Shown here in pieces: positions 50,547-61,791 of a DNA stretch of 64,000 nucleotides. Source of the DNA: Tetracladium setigerum (Eukaryota; Ascomycota; Leotiomycetes; Helotiales); the NCBI GenBank assembly GCA_031472005.1, contig PZJY01000007.1, positions 1,612,001-1,676,000 on the forward strand. Reading direction: 5' to 3'. Both the position numbers and the translations under genes were made by a program. Under the pieces are notes generated by a model. That model was not told the origin of the DNA and did not search any database. It worked only from the letters and a program-made list of their open reading frames with translations. Position 1 is the first letter of the stretch; every line of letters begins with the position of its first letter.

Positions 50547-51765
50547 ATGCCCTACAACACTCGACGGAAATCCTTGTCGCTGCCTTCGTTGGGTATTCAT
50601 CTTCCTGTCACTCAAGCTTCACGAGCGGCCGCACGACTCTCACCGCCTTCCATGGCTGCTCCTAATACCGATATGCCTACAACAAAAAAAATGAAGCGAC
50701 CACACGACGATTCGCCGTCGATGTCACCGCCGTCAAAACGTGTCTCAATATCGATCGCAAAGTACGAAAACACCCCGCCACCATCGCCAGAGGCAGTTAC
50801 CGACGATCCGGAGGAAGTGTCGAAGCCTAGAGAAATTGATTTGGAGGGGATTAACGACGAAATTGTCGAGGGCGTCATTATTCAGTTACAGAAAACAGGC
50901 AACAGACCTCACCTGGTCAAAGAACTCGCTGCGATTCTGTCGCAGAATGTCAGAATCGTTGAACAGTAGGTTTTCGCTCCTTTTCAATCATTCATCGGGA
51001 AGCTAATTAATTAATAGATCTGCGAACCCTTCTGCGATTATCTCCTCCCGACTCTCCACATACTTAAAGCGATCATGGAACGCCTCATCGCCGTGTCCGA
51101 TTGCGAAAGAGCTCGAGACGGTTCATCCTCGAAGAACGTACTTCTATCTGACGACCTGCCCACCACAAGCAATGCCCGAGCCAGCAGCTATACAATACGC
51201 CTCCCGAGCCATCATTTCTCCGTCGATATCGAGCGCAGCTTCAAGATCTGACGAGGCGGACGCTGAACGAAGAAGAGAATTGTCCCCATCGCCAGAGGTC
51301 GACCTCTCATCACCAGAATTCGAGGAGGAGGACATGGTTGCACCCGGAACACCATCAAGATCATTTTCAAATCGACGAGTGCCAAATCCACGCAATCATC
51401 GCGCCACCTCTCCACCCCTAGAGAAGGACGAAAAGGAATTTACACAAACGGCTAGAGGACTTCAAAGGAGACAGATGAGTAAGGACAATACCGACATGGT
51501 GGGAGTGCCTTCCGAGATGGCCGATCACTCCACAAAAGTCACCGAACACGAGGGATTGTTTAGCCGAAACTTGATGGTCACTCCGAGCGCTGCTTTCGCT
51601 AGCAGCCCTGCCATGAAACCCAGCCTGTCCCTGAACACCATGAAGCGAGGTTTCGAAGAATCTCCCGACTCGTGGGTGCGTTTCGAGAACGCCATGGACT
51701 GGGATATGCGCAGTCCGGAGAATGTGGAGCTTGAAGAATTAGATGATATGTTGGACGACTTTTAA
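50547..51765 (+). CDS. GDS1-type winged-helix nuclear protein
   Basis: Two exons, 50547-50965 and 51018-51765, give 388 aa. ATG 50547 is the first in-frame ATG; the frame is open further upstream but without ATG. The first 100 residues are basic and Ser/Pro-rich (MPYNTRRKSLSLPS, KKMKRPHDDSPSMSPPSKR). A winged-helix domain follows at about 105-190: GINDEIVEGVIIQLQKTG, LVKELAAILSQ, ANPSAIISSRLSTYLKRSW and RRTYFYLTTCPP, matching the GDS1 domain. The rest is disordered and acidic, ending ELDDMLDDF, which could be an activation domain. Yeast Gds1 is linked to growth on glycerol; here a DNA-binding role is inferred. Fungal homologues usually have long leaders, as seems true here. Confidence 0.88.
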
Positions 51766-54728
51766 ATGCGCCGGGCATCCCGAGAGCATTCATTTTTCGC
51801 TTCGCTGTATGATTTGTTTTCTCGATGCCATTTCACGACGCACCATTTCATTCTAATCTTCGCATCTCACCCATTTGTCAAGAAAGGATTTTACGACGTC
51901 TCATCGGCTCTGCACTCATCTTTACTATTTTTTTCACGGGAGGAATTGAATTTGCTTGTACGATGGATTCATTTAGATGGGAAGACCATATCGGGACAAA
52001 ACGGAAGGCGAGGCAAAAATCAAAAGGGTCATCGTCAACTTTGGGCAAAAAAGGTAGACAGACAGAAGCGGGAAGACTGTTTGGCGCCTCTTCTCTTCGA
52101 TGAGAGGGAACATTACCTGACACCATTTTCACTGTCAGAATTTCGGGATCTTGCTATTTGCTGCTTGTCATTGCTGTTTTCATGGGGCGTTCCAGGAGCG
52201 ATGATACAAGCTGTACACTTATTTTTTGGAAGCAGCGATGCATACACCTTTATATATATATATATATATATCTTTAACGATTTATTACCTAGCGGAGGGA
52301 GGATGAGGAGGAGAGGAGAGGATGATTTGATGGTCGATGGCTTCTTTACTGAAGAAGGGGAGGGTGGATGGCAATTGAGCTAGCAGGACAAAAGGAAAAA
52401 AAGGAAAACAAAGTTAAAATTTATTTAAAATAACAAGAGAACAATCTCCACATACTCTCTTTACTTGTGTCATTTCTGTGTGAGATCATTTTATCTGCTT
52501 TTAGGGAGGAGGCAGGTTGGTTTTGTTGGGGAAGTTTTGCGGATGTCTTCAAATCGAAGGTGTATACTGGGTCACGTGCACTTACCAAAATTCCGAGTAG
52601 AGTCAGTCGAGGGGAGCACTTCGGAATCTTCCCAAGTCACGATGTGATTTGGATAGCCATCTGTTCTAATGGGGAAATAATAGAACGTCAGATAAGTTAC
52701 ACTTATAAAAGTTCAATATTTGTCGAGGGTTTGCTAGCTTGCTGTGTTATACCTAGCTACTCGCTGATCTGTGCTGTGTTGACATTGTTGTGTTGTGTCG
52801 TGTTGTGGTTTGAGTGAGCCAACATCACATGTAAATCACTCCAGCAGCAAAGACGATTCTGAAAACCCAAAAGAGGTTTTTTCTCGAAATCGATGTTTTG
52901 TTTTTTTGTTAATTGGTTGCTTGGTTGGTAACTGTTGGTTGGTTGGTAGGAGGAAGGGTGAGCAGCCGTTGTGTGAGTGAGAGGGGGTGATCACTTACTT
53001 CTATTGTACTGGACGTTGATTTCTTTGATTTTTTCTCTTTTGCGGTACAGTAAGATATCGCGATCAAAAGAGACTGTCACCAGAACTATAACTATAGCCA
53101 AAACTGGAATCAAAAGGCTAAAATCAAAGCCAGATTCTCTCTAACCTCTACATCTACATCTACATCTATCTACAAATCAAGCTCTTCTACAGCTGCATCT
53201 GGATCTAGCAGAAGCTGAGAAGCAACTCGAGCATGAGCACGAGCACGAGAGTTGCAACTGTATAGACAATAGTCGGTTCCTGATACAGATTATTCCGACC
53301 GTCGAATATGGGAAGAAAGAGTGCTATTTCTTTCGACACACGGTAACACAATACGTCAGTCTAATGAATGCATCAGCATGGAAAGATGACAAGTTGCTTT
53401 TCAGATGGACTTCGAATGAACTGGTTGGAATACTTAAGGAATTGGAAAAATTCGCTTCGTCAAACGGAAATTGACAGCAGCCACTAGTTGAAAGGCTGCT
53501 GATTCGCTTTTCCAAAACCTCGACATTCCTAGGCGAAAGACTCGAGAGTTTTCTCATCAAGCCTATCTTTTTTATGTCTTTTTCTCTCTTTTAATCACTA
53601 GGGTCATTAAATTTTGACTGTATTTTCGTGCATATATTATCAGGGAATTTAAATTAATATCTTTCTTTGAATGACAGAGGTAGATCGTTGTCGATCGAGA
53701 GAAAATATCTATTGTAAATATCACAGTCTAATACGTATTTGTGTGACAGTGAGTTGAAAATCGACAACAACCTGAATTAATCGAAAAGAGCGAAAAAAGG
53801 CAGTGCAGGATTTAATCCACACGTAATGTTCCATTCGACATCGGTCTCGCACGAGAACACTTGAATAGTTTGCTGTTGACATGGTTGGACTTGCACATCA
53901 GCTGGAGGCCAGCCTCGCCAAGTCTTGCTTGCTTTTGTATGCCATACTCTCAATATCTTCTGCAAATGGATCGTAATACTTGGGGTCATATCTAGCTTGG
54001 TCTTTCTAGGTTGAATTAAGTACTAAACTCACTCTAACGCCCTGAGTCCTGACAGTACAGAGAGGCCTCTTGATTTGATGATCTCAATTTTCGAGATGTA
54101 GAATCGTAAATGACATAGGCGAGACTTCGCTTTCGCGCATTTTCAAACTGTTCGTCGGGGAATGGTGAACCCAAGAGACAGGAAATAGTGACAGAATGCT
54201 GCTCGGCACAGTGCTACGTTGAAGTTCAAGTTTTCGAGGACATCTTGACTCGGTAAATCTATTTGAAATTCTGAGAGGCATGAATTGTTGGCATCGTTTC
54301 CCTGCCCCTTCAACATTCTTTCTAGTGAGGTAGGTACTCGCATGAAATGACCTTTCACATCGCGCCAAGCATTTCACCACACCACAACATCACCATGTCC
54401 CATTCACCTCACACCTCACGCCACCACAACCAAAAACCAAAGTACGATCAAAACATCATACAAATATTTGTACATCAAGGGCCCTTTTCATGGTCTAAAA
54501 TCTATATATATATTTACAAAATTGGCAGTACCTATTTTTCAACCAGTGAAAAAACGTGTACCACTAAACTCCAAACCTCAAGCCCCTGTGTACTGGCGGG
54601 TATATGTGAAAACCGCTCTTAAAGAGGGTGATGTGTGTGTGTTTGTGTGTGTTTCATCTGATCATTAGGTACTTTTACATTTCTTTCTCAAAGTGAATCT
54701 TTTCGAAACGAATGTATAGCTGACTCAT
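51766..54728. other. Intergenic region GDS1-domain gene / repeat-exon gene
   Basis: Nearly 3 kb. An unbroken 205-codon frame starts directly after the GDS1-gene stop (51766-52383) but has no protein-like character and runs through a (TA)n tract. CTACAT hexamer repeats lie near 53147-53172. No supported gene; it is the shared 3' flank of two convergent genes. Confidence 0.55.
52251..52270. repeat. (TA)n microsatellite
   Basis: About ten TA units in the 3' flank of the GDS1-domain gene. Confidence 0.85.
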
Positions 54729-56682
54729 TTACTGGCCAGCTGCTGCTGCCTGTGCGGCTGCGAGGGCATCGGCGTCTTCATCATCATCGTCGTCGTCGCC
54801 ATTGTTGCCTTGGTTGTTACCTTGCTGGTTGTTTCCTTGGTTGTTTCCTTGGTTGTTGCCTTGGTTGTTTCCCTGTTGATTGTTGCCTTGGTTGTTACCC
54901 TGGTTGTGTTAGTTTGATGATTATATCCGAGGTGTGACTGATTTTAACAAGACATGGAAGTATGGAATGGCAAGAATTGGTACTTACATTTTGACCCAAC
55001 GCAGGAGTGGCAGCAGCTCCATTTGCTGCAGTGGTAGTGGTGGAAGCTGCTGAAGTCGAGGCTCCTGCTGCTGCTGCGGAGGTGGTGGTGGCTCCGGCTT
55101 GCTTTCCTTTTCCTTTGCCTTTTCCTTTTGCGGCACCTACTTGTTGGTTGGCTCCCCCTGTTGGCGCAGCCTGTGAAGGGGATGTTAGAATTTGAAATGT
55201 GATGGTTGAAATGGGATGTAGAGGAAGTCCATCATCTCGATTAATTTGATGATATTGGACAGAGGAGGGGGGGAGGGGTTTGAACTTACAGCTCCTGCTG
55301 GTGGGAGGACTCCGGTTGGGGCTGCTCCTGCGCCACCCTGTCATAGTTGTCAGTACCGTGATCAAAGATTTTGGTATGGAGTTTGGATGACATACATCAA
55401 CACCGGAATTTGGTGTGCCCTTTGCAGCTCCCTTGTTACCCTTTGCAGCAGCTTTACCTGATCCCGAGTTAGTTCAGTTCGCGTTAACGTCCTAGGAGTA
55501 CGAAGGGAAATCGAGGAAGCAAAGTTCCATGATATAACAGAAAGCAAGCGGACAGGTCTGGGAAATTGAGACATACCCTTCGCAGCTGGTGAGGCAAGTG
55601 GCGTTCCAGCAGCGCCAGCGAGTGTTGTTGAGGCTGGTGCTGTGCCATTAACAGCTGCACCGGCTCCTTTGCCCTTGGCTTTGCCTTTTCCTATATCAGA
55701 ATTCATGTTAGTATGCTTTTCTCCAATATTTTGGGTTGCCAAGCGTCAAGTGAGTGAACCCAAGATACGCTCGGCAATTAAGCGAATATGATTTAAGAAG
55801 TTGAAACATACCTTTGGCAGCTGGTGATGCAGCTGGAGATCCAGCAGCTGGAGCTGGTACCGCTGGTGCTGTACCATTACCAGCGGCTCCTCCATTGGCT
55901 TTCCCTTTGCCTTTACCTACTCAAAAACCGCATTAGTTAACGTCTCTTACATATCCTAGAAAATCAAGGGGATATCAAGTGAACAGGCTCTCAAGATATT
56001 CTCCTGTCTTCAAGTACAGACTGCGGGGAGATTGAACTTTACCTTTCGCAACTGGGGACGCAGCTGGAGATCCAGCAGCTGGAGCTGGTACCGCTGGAGC
56101 TGTGCCATTCACGGCAGCCGCGGCTCCTTTGCCTTTTCCCTTTCCTTTGCCTGTATGGAAATCCGAGTCAGTTTGCTTCTCTTTGATGTTCTAGGGGTAT
56201 CAAGGAGGGAAATCCTAAGATACTCTACAAAAGGAGAAAGACAAGTGCTCGGATGTTAAAAACGTACCTTTCGCCGCTGGGGAGGCAGCTGGAGATGCAG
56301 CTGCGCCCGCTGCACTCGTTGTGGCAGCTGCGCCGGCTCCTTTACCCTTTCCCTTCAACACTAGTGTGAGCTTCGAACAAAACACAACGGAGACGACCAG
56401 GTGAACATACCCCTAAGATACCTCCCAAAAGATCAGCGATTGGATCATCCTTAGCGGCGGCCTGTCTTCGGTTCAGGGCAGCGTATGCATCCAGATCGGC
56501 GGCGAGTCCTGAACGGCGTTCATTTTCATCTGCTTGTGTGGTGAGTGGGTTGAAGTTGAAGTTGGAAATGTTTGAGACTTACCGGCTCGAGCTGAGATAT
56601 CACGGTCTCCAGGAACTGCTCGAGAGGAAACGATGGTTGACGAGGCAGCCAAAAGGTAAACGATTGACGTGAAGGTCTTCAT
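54729..56682 (-). CDS. Secreted low-complexity protein built of duplicated exons
   Basis: Ten exons on the minus strand: 56682-56583, 56529-56411, 56352-56268, 56150-56043, 55916-55812, 55690-55577, 55457-55396, 55337-55290, 55170-54988 and 54899-54729. All phases agree; 364 aa. Residues 1-20 (MKTFTSIVYLLAASSTIVSS) are a signal peptide. Exon 2 carries two dibasic sites, DENERRSGL and ALNRRQAAA, fitting Kex2 processing. Exons 3-6 each encode a related 28-38 aa unit that begins GKGKGKG and ends in SPAASPAAK or a close variant; exons 4-6 are all bounded by phase-1 introns. Later exons are Ala/Thr-rich, then GNNQGNNQQ repeats, then a run of Asp and an Ala/Gln tail. I do not recognise the family; a wall, mucilage or surface role is a guess. 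Confidence 0.8.
54761..54899 (-). repeat. GNNQ/GNNQQ coding minisatellite
   Basis: Tandem 12-15 bp units (GGTAACAACCAA type) in the last exon of the low-complexity secreted gene encode about seven GNNQ or GNNQQ repeats, followed by an Asp-rich stretch. Copy number is likely to vary between strains. Confidence 0.8.
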
Positions 56683-58321
56683 TTTGAAATGTGTGTGGTT
56701 GGCTGAGCTTCAAGCTTCAAGCTAAATGAAATGATAATGAAGGAATGAGAAGGAGAGCACAGCTGTGATTAAATTAGAACATTTGACTTATCAGCATTGG
56801 TATAGAACCTACCTCTGTAAAGAAAAACAAGAAGAGAGAACAAGAGACAGGAGCCTAGAATGAAAAGGATTGAGATGCAGAAAGAACACAAACATTGAAA
56901 GGCTGGAAGATGTTAAATAGGAACTCTCCTTCCCCCATTACCCGTCTTTGCGCCATATAGTGAAACTACTATGTCCTCAAGAAAGGACGTGATCATCTGA
57001 AGAAAGCCAAGACATGACAACGGGAGTTCCAAGCTGGTGTTTAGTCTATGAAGATCTAGGCTCCTGACGATCCAGATGCGATGGATCCAGGAAAATATCC
57101 AAGGTATGGAGAGGACCGGAGTTATCCCGTGTAAGGAAAGAAGGAAACATGTGGGTTTGATATGTTGGGGAAACCTTGCAGGCATATCAATTGCAACAAT
57201 TGATGCACCAGGGCGAAACGATATCTCGGACCCTATATCGTCCCGTCAAACCTTATATGAATAAGGTTGCGGACAGCATTTAAACATAAAAATAAAGTGG
57301 TGGGGAGTGAGCGCCCAGCCAAAACATTAGGTCAAACGTGTGCTGATTCAAACGAAAGATGGTGCAACACCACGCAAATTCGCAAAATGACATCGGTTTC
57401 TTGGAAATCGTTTGAACGAAACGCGCGTACGGATGCCATGCATTCCGTCGCTTGGAAATGGTCCAATGTGGGTTTCGTCTTACCATGAAGGTACAGAGAT
57501 GAAGTCTGTTAAGAATTGTAAGTTTTCCCATATCGGGAATCACCATTCGAGACGATGAATTCTTGATCCAGTGAATTTATTTCACGTGCTAAGAAATTCA
57601 AAAACAAAGATCTACCTACAAGGAGATAGTAGACTGAAAGCTCAGCTTCCTAACTTACCTACATATTTGTAAAGTTGGAATGGAGTTGTTATCAAGTTGC
57701 TCGCCAAGCCACCAGAAGGCTGTAGAAGTACTTTTGCTTCATCTGAACTCTAGCTTGCTCAGGTACCGGATCTTGAGAAAGGGAACTGGTAGGCAAACCG
57801 GTATAACCCGATCCGGCAGTCTTTTTTAACGGGTAGTATACTCCGTTCAAGTAAGTCGATCCTAAATAATTGATGCTTTTCCGTGACGTCTTGCTCTGCC
57901 CATTATCAAGAACACATATCATGTTTCAGAAACCTGCATCCACAACAAAGTCGTGCAGATACATGGTAGAGGGACATCAAATAATGATTGAAGATTCTGT
58001 GATCAGGTAAGGTACGAGGAAATTGAAGATGTACAGTATCTATTATTTGGCGGACGACATCGGGAAAGGGACGTTGAATAGAGGAGACCGAGGCCGAGGT
58101 TGTGAGGTTGTAAAGATGACCCTTGCACGTTATCTGATTGGCTGTTGCCCATCAGCCGACAGCAACCGAATGGAAAGCTCACAAGCGAAGATCCAAAAGC
58201 TCCAAAGTCCGGTCGTCATGATGCCCTCCACCCGGCTTTTGCAGATCAATTGCTTGTGACTCCGAATCTGTTCGACAACCACAAACACCAACGACCGGGC
58301 AATGCGGTGATAACTTTAGAT
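56683..58321. other. Intergenic region upstream of ETF-QO gene
   Basis: About 1.6 kb divergent region. A 76-codon frame on the minus strand (57922-57692) starts with ATG but has no recognisable homologue or splicing support. Nothing else is supported. Confidence 0.5.
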
Positions 58322-60362
58322 ATGTCTTCCTCCAGAGCTGTGACTGCAGCTTTACGGCGTACTTCTGTACGACAATTGCCCTCCAGAACCTCTATACAAC
58401 TTCTCCAAAGACGTTTGCAATCAACATGGATTTCGACACGCCCCCACATATCTACCCCAAAGTCTAGGATCACAGCGAAGCTTCTCCATATCTGCCCCAC
58501 GGATGTTTGCAGATGTCAATGAGGCCTTTGATCCAAGTTCAATTGAGCGGGAGAGCGATGAGGTGGACGTGTGTATTGTAGGCGGAGGTATAAAATTTCC
58601 CCACATGCGCAATCAGCACAACTAATTCGTATAGGCCCCGCTGGTTTGGCAGCTGCGATTCGATTAAAGCAATTGGCAAATGAAGCTGGCAATGAGGACT
58701 TCCGAGTTTTGTTATTGGAAAAGGCGGGGGAGATTGGGGCTCACATTCTGTCCGGCGCTGTCCTCGAACCGACTGCCATCAACGAATTGATACCAGACTG
58801 GCTAGCCGAAGACAATGAGAACCGATTTCCAGATGTCACTCCAGCTACTGGAGATAAGATGCGGTTCCTCACAAAAGGAAGCACAATTCCAATTCCTGCC
58901 CCACCGCAAATGAACAACCACGGGAATTATATTGTCAGTCTGAACCAATTTACAAAATGGCTTGGGGAGAGGGCAGAAGAGATTGGAGTTGAGGTATATC
59001 CAGGATTCGCAGCTTCGGAAGTTCTTTACAAATCAGACGGATCCGTTCAGGGAGTGGCCACCAACGACTTAGGTATTTCGAGGGAAGGGAAAAAGAAGGA
59101 CAGCTTCGAAAGAGGAATGGAATTTCATGCCAGGATCACGCTTTTTGCAGAAGGTTGTCATGGCAGTCTCACAAAGCAAGTCATTAAAAAGTTTAATCTT
59201 CGGGAAGACAGCCAACCTCAAACATACGGCCTCGGCATCAAGGAAGTGTGGGAGATTGAACCCGAAAAGTTTAAGAAGGGAGAAATTGTACATTCATTGG
59301 GATATCCTCTGCCAGCGGATACCTATGGAGGAGGATGGATGTATCACTTTGGGGATAACCTTGTGAGTGTTGGTTTGGTCGTTGGACTCGACTATGCAAA
59401 TCCCTGGCTATCACCATACGGAGAATTTCAGAAGATGAAACATCATCCACTCTACAAGTCAGTTCTTGAGGGAGGAAAATGCATCTCTTATGGTGCTCGA
59501 GTATTGAACGAGGGCGGTTTCCAATCAATACCAAAGGTTGCTTTCCCAGGCGGTGCATTGATTGGCGACACTGCTGGATTCTTGAACGTCCCCAAAATCA
59601 AGGGGACGCACACTGCTATGAAGTCAGGAATGCTTGCCGCAGAAGCTGCTTGGACAGCGCTCAGTAGCACTGATGATGGAACCGTCTTCCTCTACGATTA
59701 TGAAGAGTCACTCAGAAAATCATTTATCTGGAAGGAGCTCAAGGCGGTCCGAAACATGCGGCCATCATTTCACTCGCCTCTGAAGCTGTACGGTGGCATC
59801 TTGTACTCTGGACTTGAAGCCTTTATCCTTAAAGGAATGGTACCTTGGACGTTGAAACACAAAGGAACTGATGCATCCGCTACCAAGGATGCCGATCAAT
59901 GCAAGAAAATCGAATACCCAAAGCCAGATGGAAAGATCAGTTTTGACATCTTGACCAGTGTGTCAAGAACAGGCACAAACCACGAAGAGGATCAGCCTGT
60001 CCATTTGAAGGTCAAGGACTGGGAGAAGCATGCCCAAGAGGAGTGGCCAAAATATAAAGGTGTTGAGAATCGATTCTGCCCTGCTGGCGTGTACGAATAT
60101 GTTGAAGATGAAACGAAGGATCTTGGCGTGCGATTCCAGATCAATTCCCAGAAGTATGTTCATCTGTTCTGTATCGTGGTTGTGGATATGATGCTAAATC
60201 CAGAAATAGTTGCATTCATTGCAAGACATGTGATATTAAGGTGCCTAACCAGGGTATGTTTTCGATTCCTCTCATGTGTGTTCCTTCGCTAACTCGTCTG
60301 ATACAGGTATCACGTGGACCTGTCCTCAAGGTGGGGAGGGTCCTAAATACTTCATGACATAA
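58322..60362 (+). CDS. CIR2: Electron transfer flavoprotein-ubiquinone oxidoreductase
   Basis: Mitochondrial inner-membrane flavoprotein passing electrons from ETF to ubiquinone. Exons: 58322-58587, 58635-60153, 60210-60253 and 60307-60362, about 627 aa. The N-terminus is Arg/Ser-rich (MSSSRAVTAALRRTSVRQLP), a presequence. The FAD site is VDVCIVGGGPAGLAAAIRL, split by intron 1 (47 nt). Later motifs are EKAGEIGAHILSGAVLEP, YGLGIKEVWE and FPGGALIGDTAGFLN. The 4Fe-4S cluster cysteines are in RFCPAGVYEY and NCIHCKTCDIKVPNQ near the C-terminus, after which GGEGPKYFMT ends the protein. The presequence frame and the frame of RHAPTYLPQSLGSQRSFSIS differ by +1 near 58420-58445, so one extra base (or two missing) is likely. 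ATG 58502 would give a shorter protein without a presequence. Confidence 0.93.
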
Positions 60363-61438
60363 GGCAAAGGCGTGGGGTAGTCTTTTTGTATATATGTATG
60401 GTATTATGGGAAAGGTTGCATGGGTAAAACTGGGGTTGATTGGGAGGCAGCCAGAACCCAAGAAAAAGACTTGGAGGGCAACTTCAAGCAGATCGGGAGA
60501 AAGGAAATAAAAGAAAGGGTCATTTACGAGTTTCAGCAAGGAGTTTATCAATACCAACTTTTTCCTTTGCAGTCTTGTGTGGAGAGGGTTCAAGCACGGC
60601 CCTTTCACGCTTGTGAGTTGGTAGGGAGGTACGATCTTACATGGTGGAGGAAGAAGAGCCACATCAAAGCACCACACCGAACAAGCCAAACAATTGCAGA
60701 GGAAGTTTACTCAACTAACCACCGAGTGGAAGTGAAAATCTCTTATCTGAAAATTCATTATCCATTGTTAGCTTGTCCTGATGTCGGGTTCGTCAGCTCA
60801 CCATGTTCCTAATTACTAGCCAGCCAGTTCAAGACTGCCTTCGCTCCCTAGACAGCAGATTAGATCAACAAACCTCCCCAGTCTCAAAGACCCCAGTTCA
60901 AATGTATCTCCAGTATCCAATCTGGTTCAACGTCTCCTCTTCATCATTTCCCACTTTCTCAGCCTCTCACCACTCCACTTCACTCATTACCATCCATCTG
61001 TTCGTCCCAAAACCAACAAGCACTCCAAGCACTCCAAGTTCCAACTACAAACCGAATATCAAGACCCACTCCCATCACCAACTCCTTCGGCTTAATCACA
61101 GTCGCAACCACTCTTTTTCAACAATTGATGAGAGATTATGTGCTCGCTTCTCCATTCTTGTCAATCCTAGGCTTGAGGAGAGGAGAGGGAAGGAGAGGGG
61201 AAGGAACATAATTTCACAGCGTCTCTTTGATCAAAACCATCTGAACTAAGGCTTTTCTTGTTGTGGCCAGCAGTTATCTTATTGTGTGTGAAAACAGGTT
61301 AGTAGGTAGGGAGGGAGATCATACTTTTGTGTACTGTAAATGTGTAATCGGTACAACGCTTTTTTCCATTTAATTGGATTCCTACTAAAATGATTCTGAG
61401 TTATGGTGCCTACATATTACCAGGTACATATATGTATA
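60363..61438. other. Intergenic region ETF-QO / retrotransposon
   Basis: About 1.1 kb: 3' flank of ETF-QO and host sequence up to the LTR. No supported gene. Confidence 0.5.
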
Positions 61439-61667
61439 TGTCACAAAACAGCCGCATCATGTGATTATTTGCTTGATGTGGCGAGGTAGAGTGGCTGGTG
61501 CAATGCTTGCACCAGCGCACTGAACGTATATATAGAGTTCGCGTCCCCCTTTTTTCTGAGGTGGGACAAGAGTACAATTTACACCTTACTGTGAGGCTAT
61601 TTGCAGCTTCACAACTCGCTCTCCACCACTATATTCAAAGCTCGAACAGGTGCTATTACGTGTGACA
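61439..61667 (+). repeat. 5' LTR of copia element
   Basis: Begins TGTCAC and ends GTGACA, a perfect 6-bp terminal inverted pair, 229 bp long. A TATA-like GTATATATAGAG lies near 61527-61538, fitting the LTR promoter. The border is inferred from the inverted ends and from the primer-site match next to it, since the 3' LTR cannot be compared. Confidence 0.75.
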
Positions 61668-61685
61668 GTTACGAGTCCCGTTCGC
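61668..61685 (+). other. Putative half-tRNA primer-binding site
   Basis: GTTACGAGTCCCG directly abuts the LTR. Its reverse complement, CGGGACTCGTAAC, looks like a tRNA anticodon arm with loop CTCGTAA (anticodon CGT). Copia-type elements often prime from an internal tRNA fragment cut in the anticodon loop, as with initiator Met tRNA in Drosophila copia and Ty5; here the bases differ from initiator Met. Confidence 0.5.
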
Positions 61686-61791
61686 AATTGGATTGAATTC
61701 CAAGAGCTTCCCTACGCATCGAAACCACCTGTTCGACGCTCGTCTTATTCTCTCTCTCTCTCTATATCTACTTCTCCAGCTCGTCGCGAGC

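Noticed and set aside
54729..56682. CRISPR-like array suggested by regularly spaced repeats
   Set aside because: The repeats are coding exons with GT..AG introns in a eukaryotic gene.
57692..57922. 76-codon ATG frame on the minus strand
   Set aside because: No recognisable domain, splice context or neighbour support; length is within chance for intergenic DNA.
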